In this document: positions 1-11,574 of the stretch, in pieces
How positions within the stretch are numbered: position 1 is the first letter of the stretch
How the letters are laid out: every line of letters begins with the position of its first letter
Assembly (NCBI RefSeq): GCF_003672135.1
Contig: NC_039517.1
Span: forward strand, 11,246,601-11,310,600
Direction of reading: 5' to 3'
Source of the DNA: Ooceraea biroi
Taxonomy: Eukaryota; Arthropoda; Insecta; Hymenoptera; Formicidae
Length of the DNA: 64,000 bases
Translations under genes and position numbers: made by a program
Notes under the pieces: generated by a model
Told to the model about the DNA's origin: nothing
Databases searched by the model: none
Seen by the model: only the letters and a program-made list of their open reading frames with translations

Positions 1-1578
1 TGGGCCGAACTTACGTTCGGTCCACCACACCTCCATCAGCCTGCCCGGGTGCTTGGGAGAGGGGACGTACCCTCATTGCAGAGAGCATTCGCTCGCAACC
101 CCTCCCTGCGTACCAGTATATACCCCAGCCGCCGAAGCAGCCGAGGGGCCCTTGCGGGCCGCCACCCCACCCGCAGAATGGGGCTGACCACCGCCCTGCG
201 GGGACCTCCCCCTGATGGTAGGGGGAGGCTTTAGAGCGAGGGCCGACAATCCCAAATCAGCCCCCGCCCTCCCTTCCCAATGCCCCAGACAAGCCGGCAC
301 AGTGCCCAAAGGCAGAATACCAGTGGCAGGCCCGGGCAAATACCCCGCCGGCCAAACCACTCAGGGTGTCCGGGCAAATACCCCGCCGACACCCACCCTC
401 TGTCCAGGGCCCTCAACGCTCTGTAGCAGCACGCCGCTGCAGCGCCGACTCAGACGAGCGACCCACCATACCCAGGCAAATGCCCCGACGGCACGGTGTG
501 GGGGCAGTCCACGTACCCCGCAGACCTTCCCCAGAGTGCTTGGATAAAGGCACTCTGTCGCCCGTCTGAGCCCCCCTCCTGCAAGTCCAGTGACCCGTCC
601 CCTGGGTCACCGGACTCGCACCGGCGAAATCGGCGGCGAGGCCGCCACGAAAAGGGAGACATGAGGGCACAGCAACGGAGGGCCCGTGCCTGGGCTCCTC
701 GGCCCGGTTAGTCCGTACGGAGAATCCTCATGCCGATCCACGCGTCACCCAACGCGGCAGCCCCCCCTCCGGGCGCCACTCCTCCGCCACCCCCAGATGG
801 CCTGCCCCAGGACAAGACGGGAGACGTGTCCGGGCAAATGCCCTGCCGACACATCACCCCTCCCGCCCGGGGCACCAGGCGCGAACGCACCAACCGGTAA
901 GGGGCCGCGGCAGCAAGGGGGGAGCAGAGGAGGCGTAGAGGGAGAGGGACATCCTCCATGCGCATCCACCGCCCCCCCCGCGAACCCCCGCCGGGGACGC
1001 GTCACGCCGACCCATCCGTAGATGGGCCAGACCCGCCCAAAGTGCCCACCCTATGGGGCAGAACAAGCTGCCCCCGCTGCCCCACCCCGGATGTCCGGGG
1101 GTGGGGGAGCGACCGCCATCACTGTTGACTCCGGCGGTCGCCCTCCTCCTCCTACCCATCCCCGCAGTGGCCCCATGGCCGGCAGCGTGGGTTGATGGGG
1201 TGGGGGCGGGACCGCGGGTCAAAGGTCCCCCCTGGATCTCTCCCCTCCCCGCCGGTCAGAGGCCCCGCTGGGGGGTTCTCCCCACTGCCTACCCAGGTCT
1301 TCAGGGTAGGCCCGTCCCCTTCGACCCCTTCCCTCCGAGCCCACGAGGCCAGCGCTTGGTCCCCACCACGAATCCTATCCCCGTGGGCCCGCCTCTCCAT
1401 GTTGGCTCGGGAACCTCGGGTGCGCCGGACCCGTACTGCAGAGCGTATCATGCAGCCCCTGGGGTGTCGGGGAGAGGAGTGCGACCCTCACTCCACACTT
1501 CCCTGGCTCGGGTGCCCCCGGGTGCGCCGAGACCCGTATCCAACCCCTCCCCCCCAAGGCGGCCGGACCCCTGAGAGG
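1..1578. other. GC-rich block with a repeated 18-bp motif, no gene recognised
   Basis: This stretch is very rich in G and C and stops abruptly at about 1580, where AT-rich DNA begins. The motif CCGGGCAAATACCCCGCC recurs with small changes near 335, 370, 470 and 828. A second short duplication, centred on CGGGTGCGCCG followed by GACCCGTA, is seen near 1418 and 1525. Open frames occur on both strands, but they have the composition expected of GC-rich DNA with few stops, and no domain is visible. It may be the untranslated or 5' part of a retroelement; that is a guess. Confidence 0.5.
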
Positions 1579-1606
1579 AACCTAACCCTAACCTAACCTA
1601 ACCTAT
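1579..1606 (-). repeat. Short (TTAGG)n-like run
   Basis: The plus strand reads as imperfect CCTAA/CCTAACC units, that is TTAGG on the minus strand. TTAGG is the ancestral insect telomere repeat. Such short runs are scattered inside arthropod chromosomes, and this one lies at the edge of the GC-rich block, so it does not by itself show a telomere. Confidence 0.7.
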
Positions 1607-1815
1607 TTCTGCTTTAAAACGAAAATTTGAACGACAGCTAAAACATTTTCCCCCCGCGGGAGTTTTTATAGGTTTTATATATTGTAAGGAGAAATAAATA
1701 AAAATAATACTGCATATAAAAACATATTTTTGTATCTTTTATTACAGAGAAGGTGAAAAATGTTTGCTACTATATTAAAAAATGCTTTATTCGTTCGTCA
1801 AATTTAAATTTTCGT

Positions 1816-2714
1816 TTAAAAAAATTCTGCGATATAACCAGCATAATGTGTTTTGCGAGTACCATATCGTGGAATGTTAGCACGAGTGTCTCTCCATGCT
1901 CTTTTAATATTCTGAGTATGAGCGGTTGGTATCCGGGTCAACGAAATGTATGAATGATTAACAGTTAAGTGTTTATATCCTTCATTTTCTAGTCAATTAT
2001 ATGATTTCCAGCAATCAGATATAATTGTTGTACCAGGTTTGATTCGTTTTTGAATGACCGTTAACAGTGTACTTGCGGACCGATCTGGTACACACTCAAC
2101 AAAGAATTGTTTTGTTTCTCGTTCAAAACTGCCAAATATCCACTGTCCTGTAATCAGTCGACCTTTTTCAAATTTCCGTTTTCCTATTTTCGCCTTATCT
2201 ATTTCTATTATAATGTCTTTTCCACCTAACATTTCAGTATTATCCTCTAGCCAATCCAGACAAAGTTGAAAAATAAATCTTAAGTGTAAAAACGAAAAGA
2301 TATAATTAAACATAAAGATATAATAAATACCTCGCGACAAAAATTTGACCAATTAACAACAGTGTGATGAGTAATATTTAGTTCATCCATGAGAAAAACA
2401 TGTCGAGGCGGACGTATCATTAAGAAATATGCTATAAACCTGCATGAATCTTGTAAACTCAAATGTGAGTGCGAAAACCATGTTTTATGAAGTGGACTTA
2501 TTGCAAAATTGCACAACATTTTCTTTCGTTTCTTCTTTTTACATTGTTTATATGTTACACCATAACACCGTAAAAGCATACGCTTACGATTTAAACTAAC
2601 GTTTGCTTCACATCGTGGACATTTAATTTCTCTATGAATAACTTTTCGCTCTTGCAAAAACTCGATTAATTTATTCTTATCCTCAACACGGCTCAGAAAT
2701 TCGTGTAGTCGCAC
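1816..2714 (-). pseudogene. Merlin-type (IS1016/ISXO2-like) transposase remnant
   Basis: The minus-strand reading shows, in order, a Cys-rich N-terminus (CPRC near residue 33), a helix-turn-helix-like segment ending HHTVVNWSNFCREV, then the DDE core of Merlin transposases with EIDKAKIGKRK, GQWIFGSFER, DRSASTLLTVIQ and SDCWKSY, and finally TVNHS and HTQNIKRAW. These are the signatures of the ISXO2/IS1595-like superfamily, called Merlin in animals. A 52-bp segment at 2279-2330 with GT..AG borders splits the core from the HTH and could be an intron. One in-frame stop follows SDCWKSYN. I could not find the terminal repeats, so this looks like a dead copy. Confidence 0.85.
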
Positions 2715-3034
2715 ATTGAAAGCTTCTTAACGAACTGCGAAGAATCGAAAAACGTAATTGTTGACAAAATATCTTTACTTATGTAGTACCCTTGAACTAC
2801 GATAAATAAAAACTTGGTATGTCGAATAGATTACTACGTTATAGATAAACACGACTGTTTCTCATTTACGACTCTCCTATACCAACTATTCTCTGCTTTA
2901 ATATTCAAGACTTCAATATATTAATGATCACTGCTTTAAATGATTTTCCTTTGTTCATACATGTACTATTTTACATACACATTAGTAGTTTATGTCTTTC
3001 AAAACTTAAAATAACTAGTATATTTTTCAAACTT
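2715..3034. other. AT-rich spacer
   Basis: I see no gene, repeat array or hairpin of note here. Confidence 0.5.
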
Positions 3035-3145
3035 TTTTGTTAAAAACTTTTTAATAAACAATGACCGCCACCTATAACCTTATGAAGGTCATTCAGGAGG
3101 ATGACCTCTATAACACATGTCAAGGTCAAGGTCATCGGTGAGGTC
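3035..3145 (+). repeat. Dispersed repeat motif, copy 1
   Basis: The block starts with TTGTTAAAAACTTTTTAATA, continues with AACAATGACCGCCAC and ends with GGTCATTCAGGAGGATGACC followed by ATGTCAAGGTCAAGGTCA. Similar blocks lie at 11336-11440, 11885-11995, 12036-12155 and 60560-60670. They share the order of motifs (AACAATGA, GACGGCTAAAACC, GAAGGTCAC, GTGACC, ATGTCAAGGT) but differ at many bases, so this is an old dispersed repeat family. Confidence 0.65.
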
Positions 3146-3172
3146 AGATCTTTTATGCATATTTACCACATA

Positions 3173-3417
3173 CAGGGTGATTCAGAACAACAACGCGTCC
3201 TTGCAAAGACGTATTCTAGAAGTAATTCTGAGACGATTTTTCCTCTACTAAAATTTTGTCCGAAGTTTACTTTTTGAATTATGAAAGGAAATAGAAACGA
3301 GTAACGGGCCGAGTATAAGAGGCAGACGGGGGCGGCGCGCGACGCGACTTACCGTGGCGCGCGACGCGGGGCGCTCAGCTGATCACTGCACACACGATAC
3401 CTAAATACATACATGTG

Positions 3418-3462
<45 letters not shown>

Positions 3463-4603
3463 CACCTGTGCAGATGTTCGATGTTCTCATACTTGACGAA
3501 TTGTAGCTTGACGGATGAATAATTTCACCGTGGATAAGATCGCACTTCACGTTTTCATCCACAAATCCAGTTACAAATCCACACCGAAGTAATAAGCCAG
3601 AAGTATTTTCTGTCATAAATTGTCATCACGTATCCATACGCACTCGGATTTACTGACGCACTTGAGTGATAAACGAATCTATCGATTTATTATTGCTAGT
3701 CGCTACCGATAAATCATTCGGCGACTGAAAATTATTCAAAGAAAGAAATACACATTACGCACAATCACAGAAATCAATCAGAAATTTTCTGGATACGTCT
3801 TTTATAAATTGTATCACGTATCAACACTTTCACGGATTTATTCACACACTTGATCGATAGAATGAGGCATTTACGAATGCCTCTATCGGTTCATCACTGT
3901 TAATCACTACCGGTTAATTATTCGGCGATTAAAAATTATTCGAAGAAAGAAACGCGTTACATACACAACCCGACTAAACCCGACGCGAAGATAACTCGAT
4001 AACAACAATCAGACAGGTTATGTTTTTATAGTGCCTTAATTCGTCAAGGCTGACTTATCGATCGAATGTAAATCAGATCGATAAATCAGATTGATACTAT
4101 GATGACCGACAGTGGGACGCTTCGAAACATTCGTACTGCCAAGTACGAATCGTAGATAATGTCTGCCTGTAACGTGTCGATTTTTTAAAAATAATTTGCG
4201 AACTCGAAGAGAATGTTCCTCGAAAATAAAATATTTGGTTGCCCTGAAAAGGGCAGATTAATTATTTTAGAACACTTCTTTTACAGCAAGTGTTCGAAGT
4301 GTCCGCCGTCCATTGTGATGCACGCTCTCATGCGTCTCAATAAATTTTCTTGCGTTTTCTCCAGAACTTCGTCCTCGATTGACAAAATGGCATGGTGAAG
4401 TTTGTCATTTAATTCTTCGATGGTCTCGGGAAGCTGCCTGTAAATGACTTCCTTGCAGTAGCCCAACAAGAAATAGTCCAGTGGATTGAGATCTGGAGAT
4501 CTTGCAGGCCACCGTATCGGGCCATACCGGCCCATCCAACGTCCGGGAAATTGCTGATTTAAAAAATTTGTGACGATTCTGGCGTTATGTGGACCAGCAC
4601 CGT
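3173..4603 (-). repeat. Left arm of the fold-back mariner
   Basis: This arm reads backwards the terminal repeat, the long untranslated region and the last third of the transposase. At 4594-4603 it is still paired with 5397-5406; beyond that the spacer is unrelated. A 39-nt CA microsatellite lies at 3421-3459. The open frame ending at 3401 is only the mirror of 6385-6600 and I do not regard it as a gene. Confidence 0.9.
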
Positions 4604-4773
4604 TCCGCGGATGAATCGCAGACACCCGCGAGTCGCGCGTCGCGGAGCCGTGGGGCGCGGAGGGTGTATCAGCCCCCCGCGAAGATCGTATAAATAGGAT
4701 GAAGCAATCGATACTGCAATCAATCATCCCTCGATTATTAGAAGAATCCGTACCGAGCAAGACATCCCAGGCC

Positions 4774-5719
4774 TAGCGTTATACTTGAAGCAGCTCAAAG
4801 ATTATATGAAATCGAAAGCGTTTTACCGAAGAAAAAAGACACTGGTAGACATCGTGATGTGAGAAACTTACGAAACGTGGAAACAGTCGTTCGTGCTATT
4901 GAGTAAGAACCTGAAACTAGTATTCGGGACATTGCTCGAGAGCACGAATTGTCTTATTTCACAGTCCAAAGGATATTGAAAGAAGAAAAATTGCACGCCT
5001 ATCATTACACTCGCGTGCAACATTTACGACAAGAAGACTATCCTCGGAGGAAGAGATTTTGCGAGAATTTCCTCAGAAGAGTGAACGAAGATCCAGAACT
5101 TCCGTCTTGCGTAATATTCAGCGATGAATCGCTGTTTACGCGAGAAGGAATTTTGAACTCATACAATATGCATGTGTGGAACGCCGAGAATCCTCGACCG
5201 ACACAACCCAGAAATTTCCAAGGTCGTTGGAAACTGAACGTCTGGGCTGGAATTATGGGTACAAAAATATTGGGCCCAGTTATTCTTCCAGAAACATTGA
5301 ATGGCGCATCGTACCTGGAATTACTGGCGGAAAATCTGCCGGACTTTCTGGAAGAAGTACCGTTAATAAATAGAAATAAAATTGTATTTCAACAGGACGG
5401 TGCTGGTCCACATAACGCCAGAATCGTCACAAATTTTTTAAATCAGCAATTTCCCGGACGTTGGATGGGCCGGTATGGCCCGATACGGTGGCCTGCAAGA
5501 TCTCCAGATCTCAATCCACTGGACTATTTCTTGTTGGGCTACTGCAAGGAAGTCATTTACAGGCAGCTTCCCGAGACCATCGAAGAATTAAATGACAAAC
5601 TTCACCATGCCATTTTGTCAATCGAGGACGAAGTTCTGGAGAAAACGCAAGAAAATTTATTGAGACGCATGAGAGCGTGCATCACAATGGACGGCGGACA
5701 CTTCGAACACTTGCTGTAA
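4774..5719 (+). pseudogene. Mariner-like transposase with an internal stop
   Basis: This reading encodes an IS630/Tc1/mariner transposase. A helix-turn-helix region (RDIAREHELSYFTVQRIL) is followed by the catalytic core: first Asp in IFSDES, second in FQQDGAGPHN, third in ARSPDLNPLDYF. By my count 41 residues separate the second Asp from the Asp of PLDY, so the spacing is DD41D rather than the DD34D of classical mariner. The C-terminus ends GGHFEHLL. A TAA at 4904-4906 interrupts the HTH part, and the true N-terminus appears lost at the boundary near 4604-4774. The frame after the stop is open for about 256 codons. The 3' end lies in the right arm and is duplicated in reverse in the left arm. 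Confidence 0.85.
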
Positions 5720-6538
5720 AAAGAAGTGTTCTAAAATAATTAATCTGCCCTTTTCAGGGCAACCAAATATTTTATTTTCGAGGAACATTCTCTTCGAGTT
5801 CGCAAATTATTTTTAAAAAATCGACACGTTACAGGCAGACATTATCTACGATTCGTACTTGGCAGTACGAATGTTTCGAAGCGTCCCACTGTCGGTCATC
5901 ATAGTATCAATCTGATTTATCGATCTGATTTACATTCGATCGATAAGTCAGCCTTGACGAATTAAGGCACTATAAAAACATAACCTGTCTGATTGTTGTT
6001 ATCGAGTTATCTTCGCGTCGGGTTTAGTCGGGTTGTGTATGTAACGCGTTTCTTTCTTCGAATAATTTTTAATCGCCGAATAATTAACCGGTAGTGATTA
6101 ACAGTGATGAACCGATAGAGGCATTCGTAAATGCCTCATTCTATCGATCAAGTGTGTGAATAAATCCGTGAAAGTGTTGATACGTGATACAATTTATAAA
6201 AGACGTATCCAGAAAATTTCTGATTGATTTCTGTGATTGTGCGTAATGTGTATTTCTTTCTTTGAATAATTTTCAGTCGCCGAATGATTTATCGGTAGCG
6301 ACTAGCAATAATAAATCGATAGATTCGTTTATCACTCAAGTGCGTCAGTAAATCCGAGTGCGTATGGATACGTGATGACAATTTATGACAGAAAATACTT
6401 CTGGCTTATTACTTCGGTGTGGATTTGTAACTGGATTTGTGGATGAAAACGTGAAGTGCGATCTTATCCACGGTGAAATTATTCATCCGTCAAGCTACAA
6501 TTCGTCAAGTATGAGAACATCGAACATCTGCACAGGTG

Positions 6539-6583
<45 letters not shown>

Positions 6584-6828
6584 CACATGTATGTATTTAG
6601 GTATCGTGTGTGCAGTGATCAGCTGAGCGCCCCGCGTCGCGCGCCACGGTAAGTCGCGTCGCGCGCCGCCCCCGTCTGCCTCTTATACTCGGCCCGTTAC
6701 TCGTTTCTATTTCCTTTCATAATTCAAAAAGTAAACTTCGGACAAAATTTTAGTAGAGGAAAAATCGTCTCAGAATTACTTCTAGAATACGTCTTTGCAA
6801 GGACGCGTTGTTGTTCTGAATCACCCTG
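5397..6828 (+). repeat. Right arm of the fold-back mariner
   Basis: This arm contains the last third of the transposase (to 5719), about 1.1 kb of non-coding DNA, the 39-nt TG run at 6542-6580 and the 3' terminal repeat. It mirrors 3173-4603. Confidence 0.9.
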
Positions 6829-6830
6829 TA

Positions 6831-7047
6831 TAGTATGGACTGCGCGATCCGTACATGGAAGCCATGAAAAAGTGTACCTCGATTTAGGTTAGGTTAGACG
6901 AAGAGGGAACGAAGTGACGGCCATTGCTCTCTTTTTCTATTCTCTATGACACTACTGGTTAGAAAGGGACAGCGCTTGGTCGTCACCAGTCGCTATCTCT
7001 TTCTTTCGGCCCCACATGTTTTCTCTGCCTGCGCGTAGTCCATACTA
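6831..7047. mobile_element. 217-bp MITE flanked by TA
   Basis: The ends TAGTATGGACTGCGCG and GCGCGTAGTCCATACTA form imperfect terminal inverted repeats, and TA flanks both sides. There is no coding capacity. Its left TA is the same TA that bounds the fold-back mariner, so one element inserted exactly at the border of the other. Confidence 0.75.
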
Positions 7048-7049
7048 TA

Positions 7050-7460
7050 CGTCGATGGGTAAAAGGCTCGGATATCCATTAAAATTCATTCTGTATAGTC
7101 TCTATTATATTTCTCATTTTATATAATAATGTCATTCATTGAACAATAAGTTTTATTAGCAAAAATACTTTTTAAAATATTATTTTATTTAAATCGCTTA
7201 ATAATGTTAATAATTAAAACACAAAAATAATCTCATCTGTTCATTTCTAATGTTCAGTCAGTAACTCCTTTTAAATTTATGATATAAAATGAATTTATGA
7301 TGTCGAAAGATATAAAGCTGCATGAACTTAAATGAAAATATCTATTGTGTATTTACACAATACACATTTAATGATATTGCTCTTAATTTTGAATTTCTAT
7401 ATTCATTAAAAAATATATTACAAACTTAACTAAAAGTGCAAGGTTAGTTGTTGGATATTC
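7050..7460. other. AT-rich sequence
   Basis: I recognise nothing here. It may be the decayed 3' flank of the hAT remnant that follows on the minus strand. Confidence 0.4.
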
Positions 7461-7464
7461 TTAC

Positions 7465-8905
7465 CCCAGAAAGAATTTCTGTTGCTGTTTTAATACTTGT
7501 TAAGCAGTCTGCTATATCTTCAATTTCCTTCTATTCATTGTCTATAGGAATTGCATCATAACATCTAATCATTTCCAAGCAGCGTATTACTATCTCTAAA
7601 AACTAAATTATAACATTTTATCAAGATAAGAATATTTGTTCCGCCAGAATAAACATATATAACATTTAAATAAAAAACTATTAATACATAACTGAAATTT
7701 TGAATATTGTTGCTTGTAAAATGATAGATACAATTGTGCGATAGAGAACTATTTTCTTACTTTAACCAATTTAAGTTATCTCAGTGTCCTATGTAAATTA
7801 TTCAATTGCCATATATTATAAATGAAAAATATAAATTGCCGTAACAAGTTACAAAATTCTTTAGTACTATTTGTATTATTGATTTAAATATATTTTTTAC
7901 AGTAAATTAAAATTTACTGATACAAAGTTTCCATGCATTAGCACACAACTTTCAGCCTACCTTTATTTTTAAGTAAACTTGACAACATCTCTAATGTACT
8001 ATTCCATCTGGTTGATACATCTTTATGTAATCCTGAAGGTGTGAATAATCCTTCATAAATAAAGGAAAATTCTGCACATACGAATGCTCGGTTTTGGAAA
8101 GTGTAAAGTTAAATCGTGTATTAGCTTCTAAAATCTCTTCCAGATTTTCAGCATTGTCTACTATGTTATTAATGTCCTATTGCTGAGTAATTTCTTTTGC
8201 TTTTTCAATATCGTGGGTTTTAAAAGCAAGCATTTTTATAATAGTCTAGCTTTAGCTATTAAACTATTAACTACTGGTAATTTAAAAAGAGTGTCTACCA
8301 TCACTAGATTGTGGAGTCCATGTACAATGCAAGGTACTCTATTAATTTTCATATCTTTTGTAGCTGTAATCATATTTGCTCCTCCATCAGTTACGAGACT
8401 TATAATTGTATCGTTTAAATTATATTGTATTAATACTTTTCACAGTATTTGAGGATTTTAATGATTGTTTAGATTGTCCCTTTGAATTTGAGATTGAAAG
8501 AACCTCATAATGTTGACTCTTTAATTTGATAAATGTAATTTGATTTGATGTTATGTTCTTCTGTCAAATGGGCAAGTAAATTTCCAGTAATAACTGCTTT
8601 TTTGTATCTACATACATTTTGTATTTTTCGTCCATCAGGATGCATAAAATACATTTTACAATACACAATGAATCTGTCAACTCTGTCATATTTTTTTCAC
8701 TACCTTAAATATGCCAAAATGCTTTCTAGCGACACTTCGAGTACGAGTGGAATTCTCAATACTCACTACAAGATTTCTATTTCTTTTCAGTTCATCAGTA
8801 TTATTTATAATTTTATCTGGCTCGTCAACTATCTCTTTTGCACACTCATTAATAAACGACATTTTGCACATTCATCAATAAACGACTTTACAAGTTACAT
8901 CTAAA
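7465..8905 (-). pseudogene. hAT-superfamily transposase remnant
   Basis: Several minus-strand segments in different frames line up with hAT transposases. A BED-finger-like N-terminal segment (FMHPDGRKIQNVCRYKK and HLTEEH) lies at about 8550-8680. Next come LVTDGGANMI and RVPCIVHGLHNLV at about 8310-8400, then DVSTRWNSTLEMLSSLLKNK near 7960-8020. Last is a segment with DCLTSIKTATEILSG at about 7470-7530. The order is that of the family, but stops and frame changes separate the pieces, and the C-terminal dimerisation domain is not visible. This is an inactive copy. Confidence 0.8.
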
Positions 8906-9440
8906 TATTTCTTCCAGAGTTGGCACTTAATTTACGAGTTTGATACAATCACGTAGCATCTTTTGTTTTCTCGGCGCGCTGCATTAATTTTCGGCGGCGG
9001 CATTCGGAGAAAATTTCAAAATTGGCGGTAGCAGAATTGGTGGATGATAAATTAGATATCGGCGTTGGCGGCGTGGCGCGGCGGCGCTTGAGTCTAATTG
9101 AATCCACTGGTCGCAGTACTGTAGTCCTCATACCCGTCCCTTCCTTAAGTAGTTTTTGTTCGCAGTCCTCCTTTGAGTTCTTATGATTGTTGCTTCTTGT
9201 TCTTTTTCCTCTCTTCTTCCTTCGATCCTACAACTGCGTTCGACTTGTTGCTGCAAGTGCTTAAAAACATTTCAATAAATAAAAATAAATTTCCAATAAA
9301 AATAAACAAATAAAAAATTTTCTATTTTACATAATATTATAAATGGAACTTATTCCTCTAGCACTTATAGCACCAAGTCGAACCTATGTGTTGTTCTCCG
9401 TCCGTTGCGTGACGTAGTTCCCATGTTATCTGAAGATGTA
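8906..9440. other. Non-coding segment with a GC-rich patch
   Basis: A patch at about 8970-9090 carries repeated GGCGGCG/GGCGTTGGCGGCG stretches in otherwise AT-rich DNA. No domain could be read in any frame. It may be the 5' untranslated part of the hAT copy or an unrelated insertion. Confidence 0.35.
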
Positions 9441-9449
9441 CATAAAACT

Positions 9450-10040
9450 TTACATCGAAGTCACATAAGAATTAAAATAAGAAATAAAAAATCGAAGTTT
9501 GTATATACTTTTTCTAATCGTTCTGATAGATTCTTGATCCATTAAGTTATCGTTACTTTCTTCGTTTGGACGCTCATCACTCCATAAATCATGTTGCATC
9601 CTTGTGCCGGCACCGTGTGTCTTCTTACGTGATCTGCTGCTTCTGTGTCTCTCCTTGGACATCCTCAAGGCTTTCCACACTTGGAATTCAGAACACGTTG
9701 GATTTTCAAAGTGTTTGGCATATAACATCTGAAAAATAAATGCAAATTGCATTATCGTTAAGGACACACAAAGTAATATTAAAAATTATGCGTAAGTAAA
9801 TATAAATGATCTTGTACCATAAATCGCCATAACAAGATGAGTATTATACAAGGAGCGGTGTTCTTCATTGCCTCTCCATGTGAAAGTCAACGTGATGGCA
9901 TCGTTCATGCTGTCCTTTAGCCAGATGTTTACGGCTTCTATCAAATTAAAACCGCCGATGTAACGGAAATAATTTACATATCGAAAATATATAGTGTATA
10001 TAAGAAAACGAAAAAGTATTACAAATACGAAAAAGTACAA
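9450..10040 (-). pseudogene. Possible DUF4806-like 3' exons
   Basis: A minus-strand segment at about 9810-9960 reads LKDSMNDAITLTFTWRGNE and SLYNTHLVMAIYG, which resembles the DUF4806 domain common in insect repeat-associated proteins. After a possible intron (acceptor TTTTTCAG before 9731), a second segment reads MLYAKHFENPTC and then a basic stretch. No complete gene can be assembled. The family assignment rests on memory of the pattern and is weak. Confidence 0.3.
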
Positions 10041-10060
10041 TTTCTCTTTTCACTTACGGC

Positions 10061-11039
10061 CACAGATGTCTATACTACACTAGATCGCTAACTACGGGCT
10101 TTGGCGTACAAAAGACTGAGGCCGGCCGGATCTCCAGTTTCGGCCATGACACCTGACAGAACATGGCGCCAGTGCGTGTGTGGTAGTGTGAGTACCCGGC
10201 GTGTGTGTAAGCGCGTATGTGTGACATCGTGTTGATATTTGCTGTCAACAGCGGGTGTAATATAGACATCTGTGATTGTTAGTTTAAAAAAAGTGACAAC
10301 AATGCCAAACAGATGCTGCAAAATGCAACAATACACAAAGTCATCATTTATTTCAGTAAGTAGAATGCATTTATGTGTAATAAATATTCGAGTTGTATAA
10401 TATGTGACGTTATGTTGCAATTAAACGTTGTAAATATTTCAGATTTCAGATGAAACATCCTGACGAGAGCAATACCCATATGTTGCTCGTCAGGATGCTT
10501 CATCTGAAATCTGAAATATTTACAACGTTTAATTGCAACATAACGTCACATATTACACAACTCGAATATTTATTACACATAAATGCATTCTACTTACTGA
10601 AATAAATGATGACTTTGTGTATTGTTGCATTTTGCAACATCTGTTCGGCACTTGGGTTTGATGTAAACGTATTATCACTGGCACTAACGTTACAGGTATT
10701 AAATGGTACTTTGTCGCACTTGGATTAACTTGGCATTGCCTTCGTAACACCACAAAAGGGTGGATCAACAAGGTTTCTGTGATCAAGCCCGCCAGTCCGC
10801 TGTTGTTGTCACTTTTTTTTCACTAACAATCACAGATGTCTATATTACACTCGCTGCTGACAGCAAGTGTCAACACGATGTCACACATACGCGCTAACCC
10901 ACACGCCGGGTACTCACATACGCACTACATACACGCACTGCCGCCATGTTCTGTCAGGTGTTATGGCCAAAACCGGAGATCCGGCCGGCCTCAGTTCTTT
11001 TGACCAAGTTAGCGATCTAGTATAGTATAGACATCTGTG
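10061..11039. mobile_element. 979-bp palindromic element with 8-bp target duplication
   Basis: CTTACGGC occurs directly at 10053-10060 and 11040-11047, bracketing ends that begin CACAGATGTCTATA and end TATAGACATCTGTG. Inside, outer arms (about 10061-10270 and 10830-11039) and inner arms (about 10290-10470 and 10480-10645) are both inverted, meeting at about 10475. The right half has about 180 bp of extra sequence. An 8-bp duplication fits the hAT or P superfamilies. In the left half a short frame at 10303 starts MPNRCCKMQQ and ends at a GTAAGT donor-like site, slightly like the start of a THAP domain. Confidence 0.75.
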
Positions 11040-11047
11040 CTTACGGC

Positions 11048-11335
11048 ATTAGGTAATTATTTAGTATTAAAACAATCGACAGTATGTAGGTTTAAGAGGA
11101 CACACAGATAGCGTTAACCGAAAAGAATACTTTTTATTGCACGCGGTGACACGTAACAGAGACGATTGCCGGTGAAGAATTGAATATCACCACGAACGCA
11201 CGAACGTCTACGGGTATACCCAAAGCTCGGTTCGGTAAAGATGCGCGCGCATGCCGGTCTTGATACAATCGACTCTACGAAAGATACACTTAACGCGATA
11301 AACTTTCCTTAACATTTAGATTAACGGAGCAACCT
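11048..11335. other. Spacer
   Basis: I see no gene or clear repeat here. Confidence 0.4.
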
Positions 11336-11440
11336 CGACTGACCTTAACCTTGGCATATGTTGTCAAGATCACCCTCCTGAGTGACCTTCAAAAGGTTTT
11401 AGCCGTCGCTCATTGTTTATTAAAAAGTTATTAACAAAAG
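11336..11440 (-). repeat. Dispersed repeat motif, copy 2
   Basis: Read on the minus strand, this block has TTAATAAACAATGAGCGACG, then GGCTAAAACC, GAAGGTCACTCAGGAGGGTG and the tail ATATGCCAAGGTTAAGGTCA. It is the same family as 3035-3145. Confidence 0.65.
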
Positions 11441-11518
11441 AAGTTTCGAAAATATAGTAGTTATTTTGAATATTGAAAGACATAAACGACGAATATGAAC
11501 GAAGAAAGGAAAGTGATT

Positions 11519-11574
11519 TAACCTAACCTAACTTAACCTAACCTAACCAGGTTAGGTTAGGTTAGGTTGGGTTA
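11519..11574. repeat. Head-to-head CCTAA / TTAGG tract
   Basis: Imperfect CCTAA units run to 11549 and are followed at once by GGTTA units, so the tract is a small palindrome. It directly abuts the inverted-repeat element starting at 11570. Confidence 0.7.

Larger units (their letters stand above)
3173..6828 (+). mobile_element. Tc1/mariner element organised as a fold-back with 1.43-kb arms
   Basis: The ends read CAGGGTGATTCAGAAC and its exact reverse complement, and each is flanked by TA (3171-3172 and 6829-6830), the target duplication of IS630/Tc1/mariner elements. From both ends inward the two halves mirror each other for about 1.43 kb, with a total length difference of one base. The central 0.8 kb is unique and holds the 5' two thirds of the transposase. 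The left arm is therefore an inverted second copy of the element's 3' end, including the last part of the transposase. The arms even share a CA/TG run of exactly 39 nt. Confidence 0.9.

Noticed and set aside
49..1596. Several long open frames on both strands
   Set aside because: Extreme GC content lowers stop frequency; the frames overlap on both strands and lack domains.
1579..1606. Chromosome end
   Set aside because: The TTAGG-like run is short, imperfect and followed by ordinary repeat-rich DNA.
3401..3616. 71-codon frame, repeated identically at 6385-6600
   Set aside because: It lies in the mirrored arms, contains the translated CA microsatellite and has no domain.
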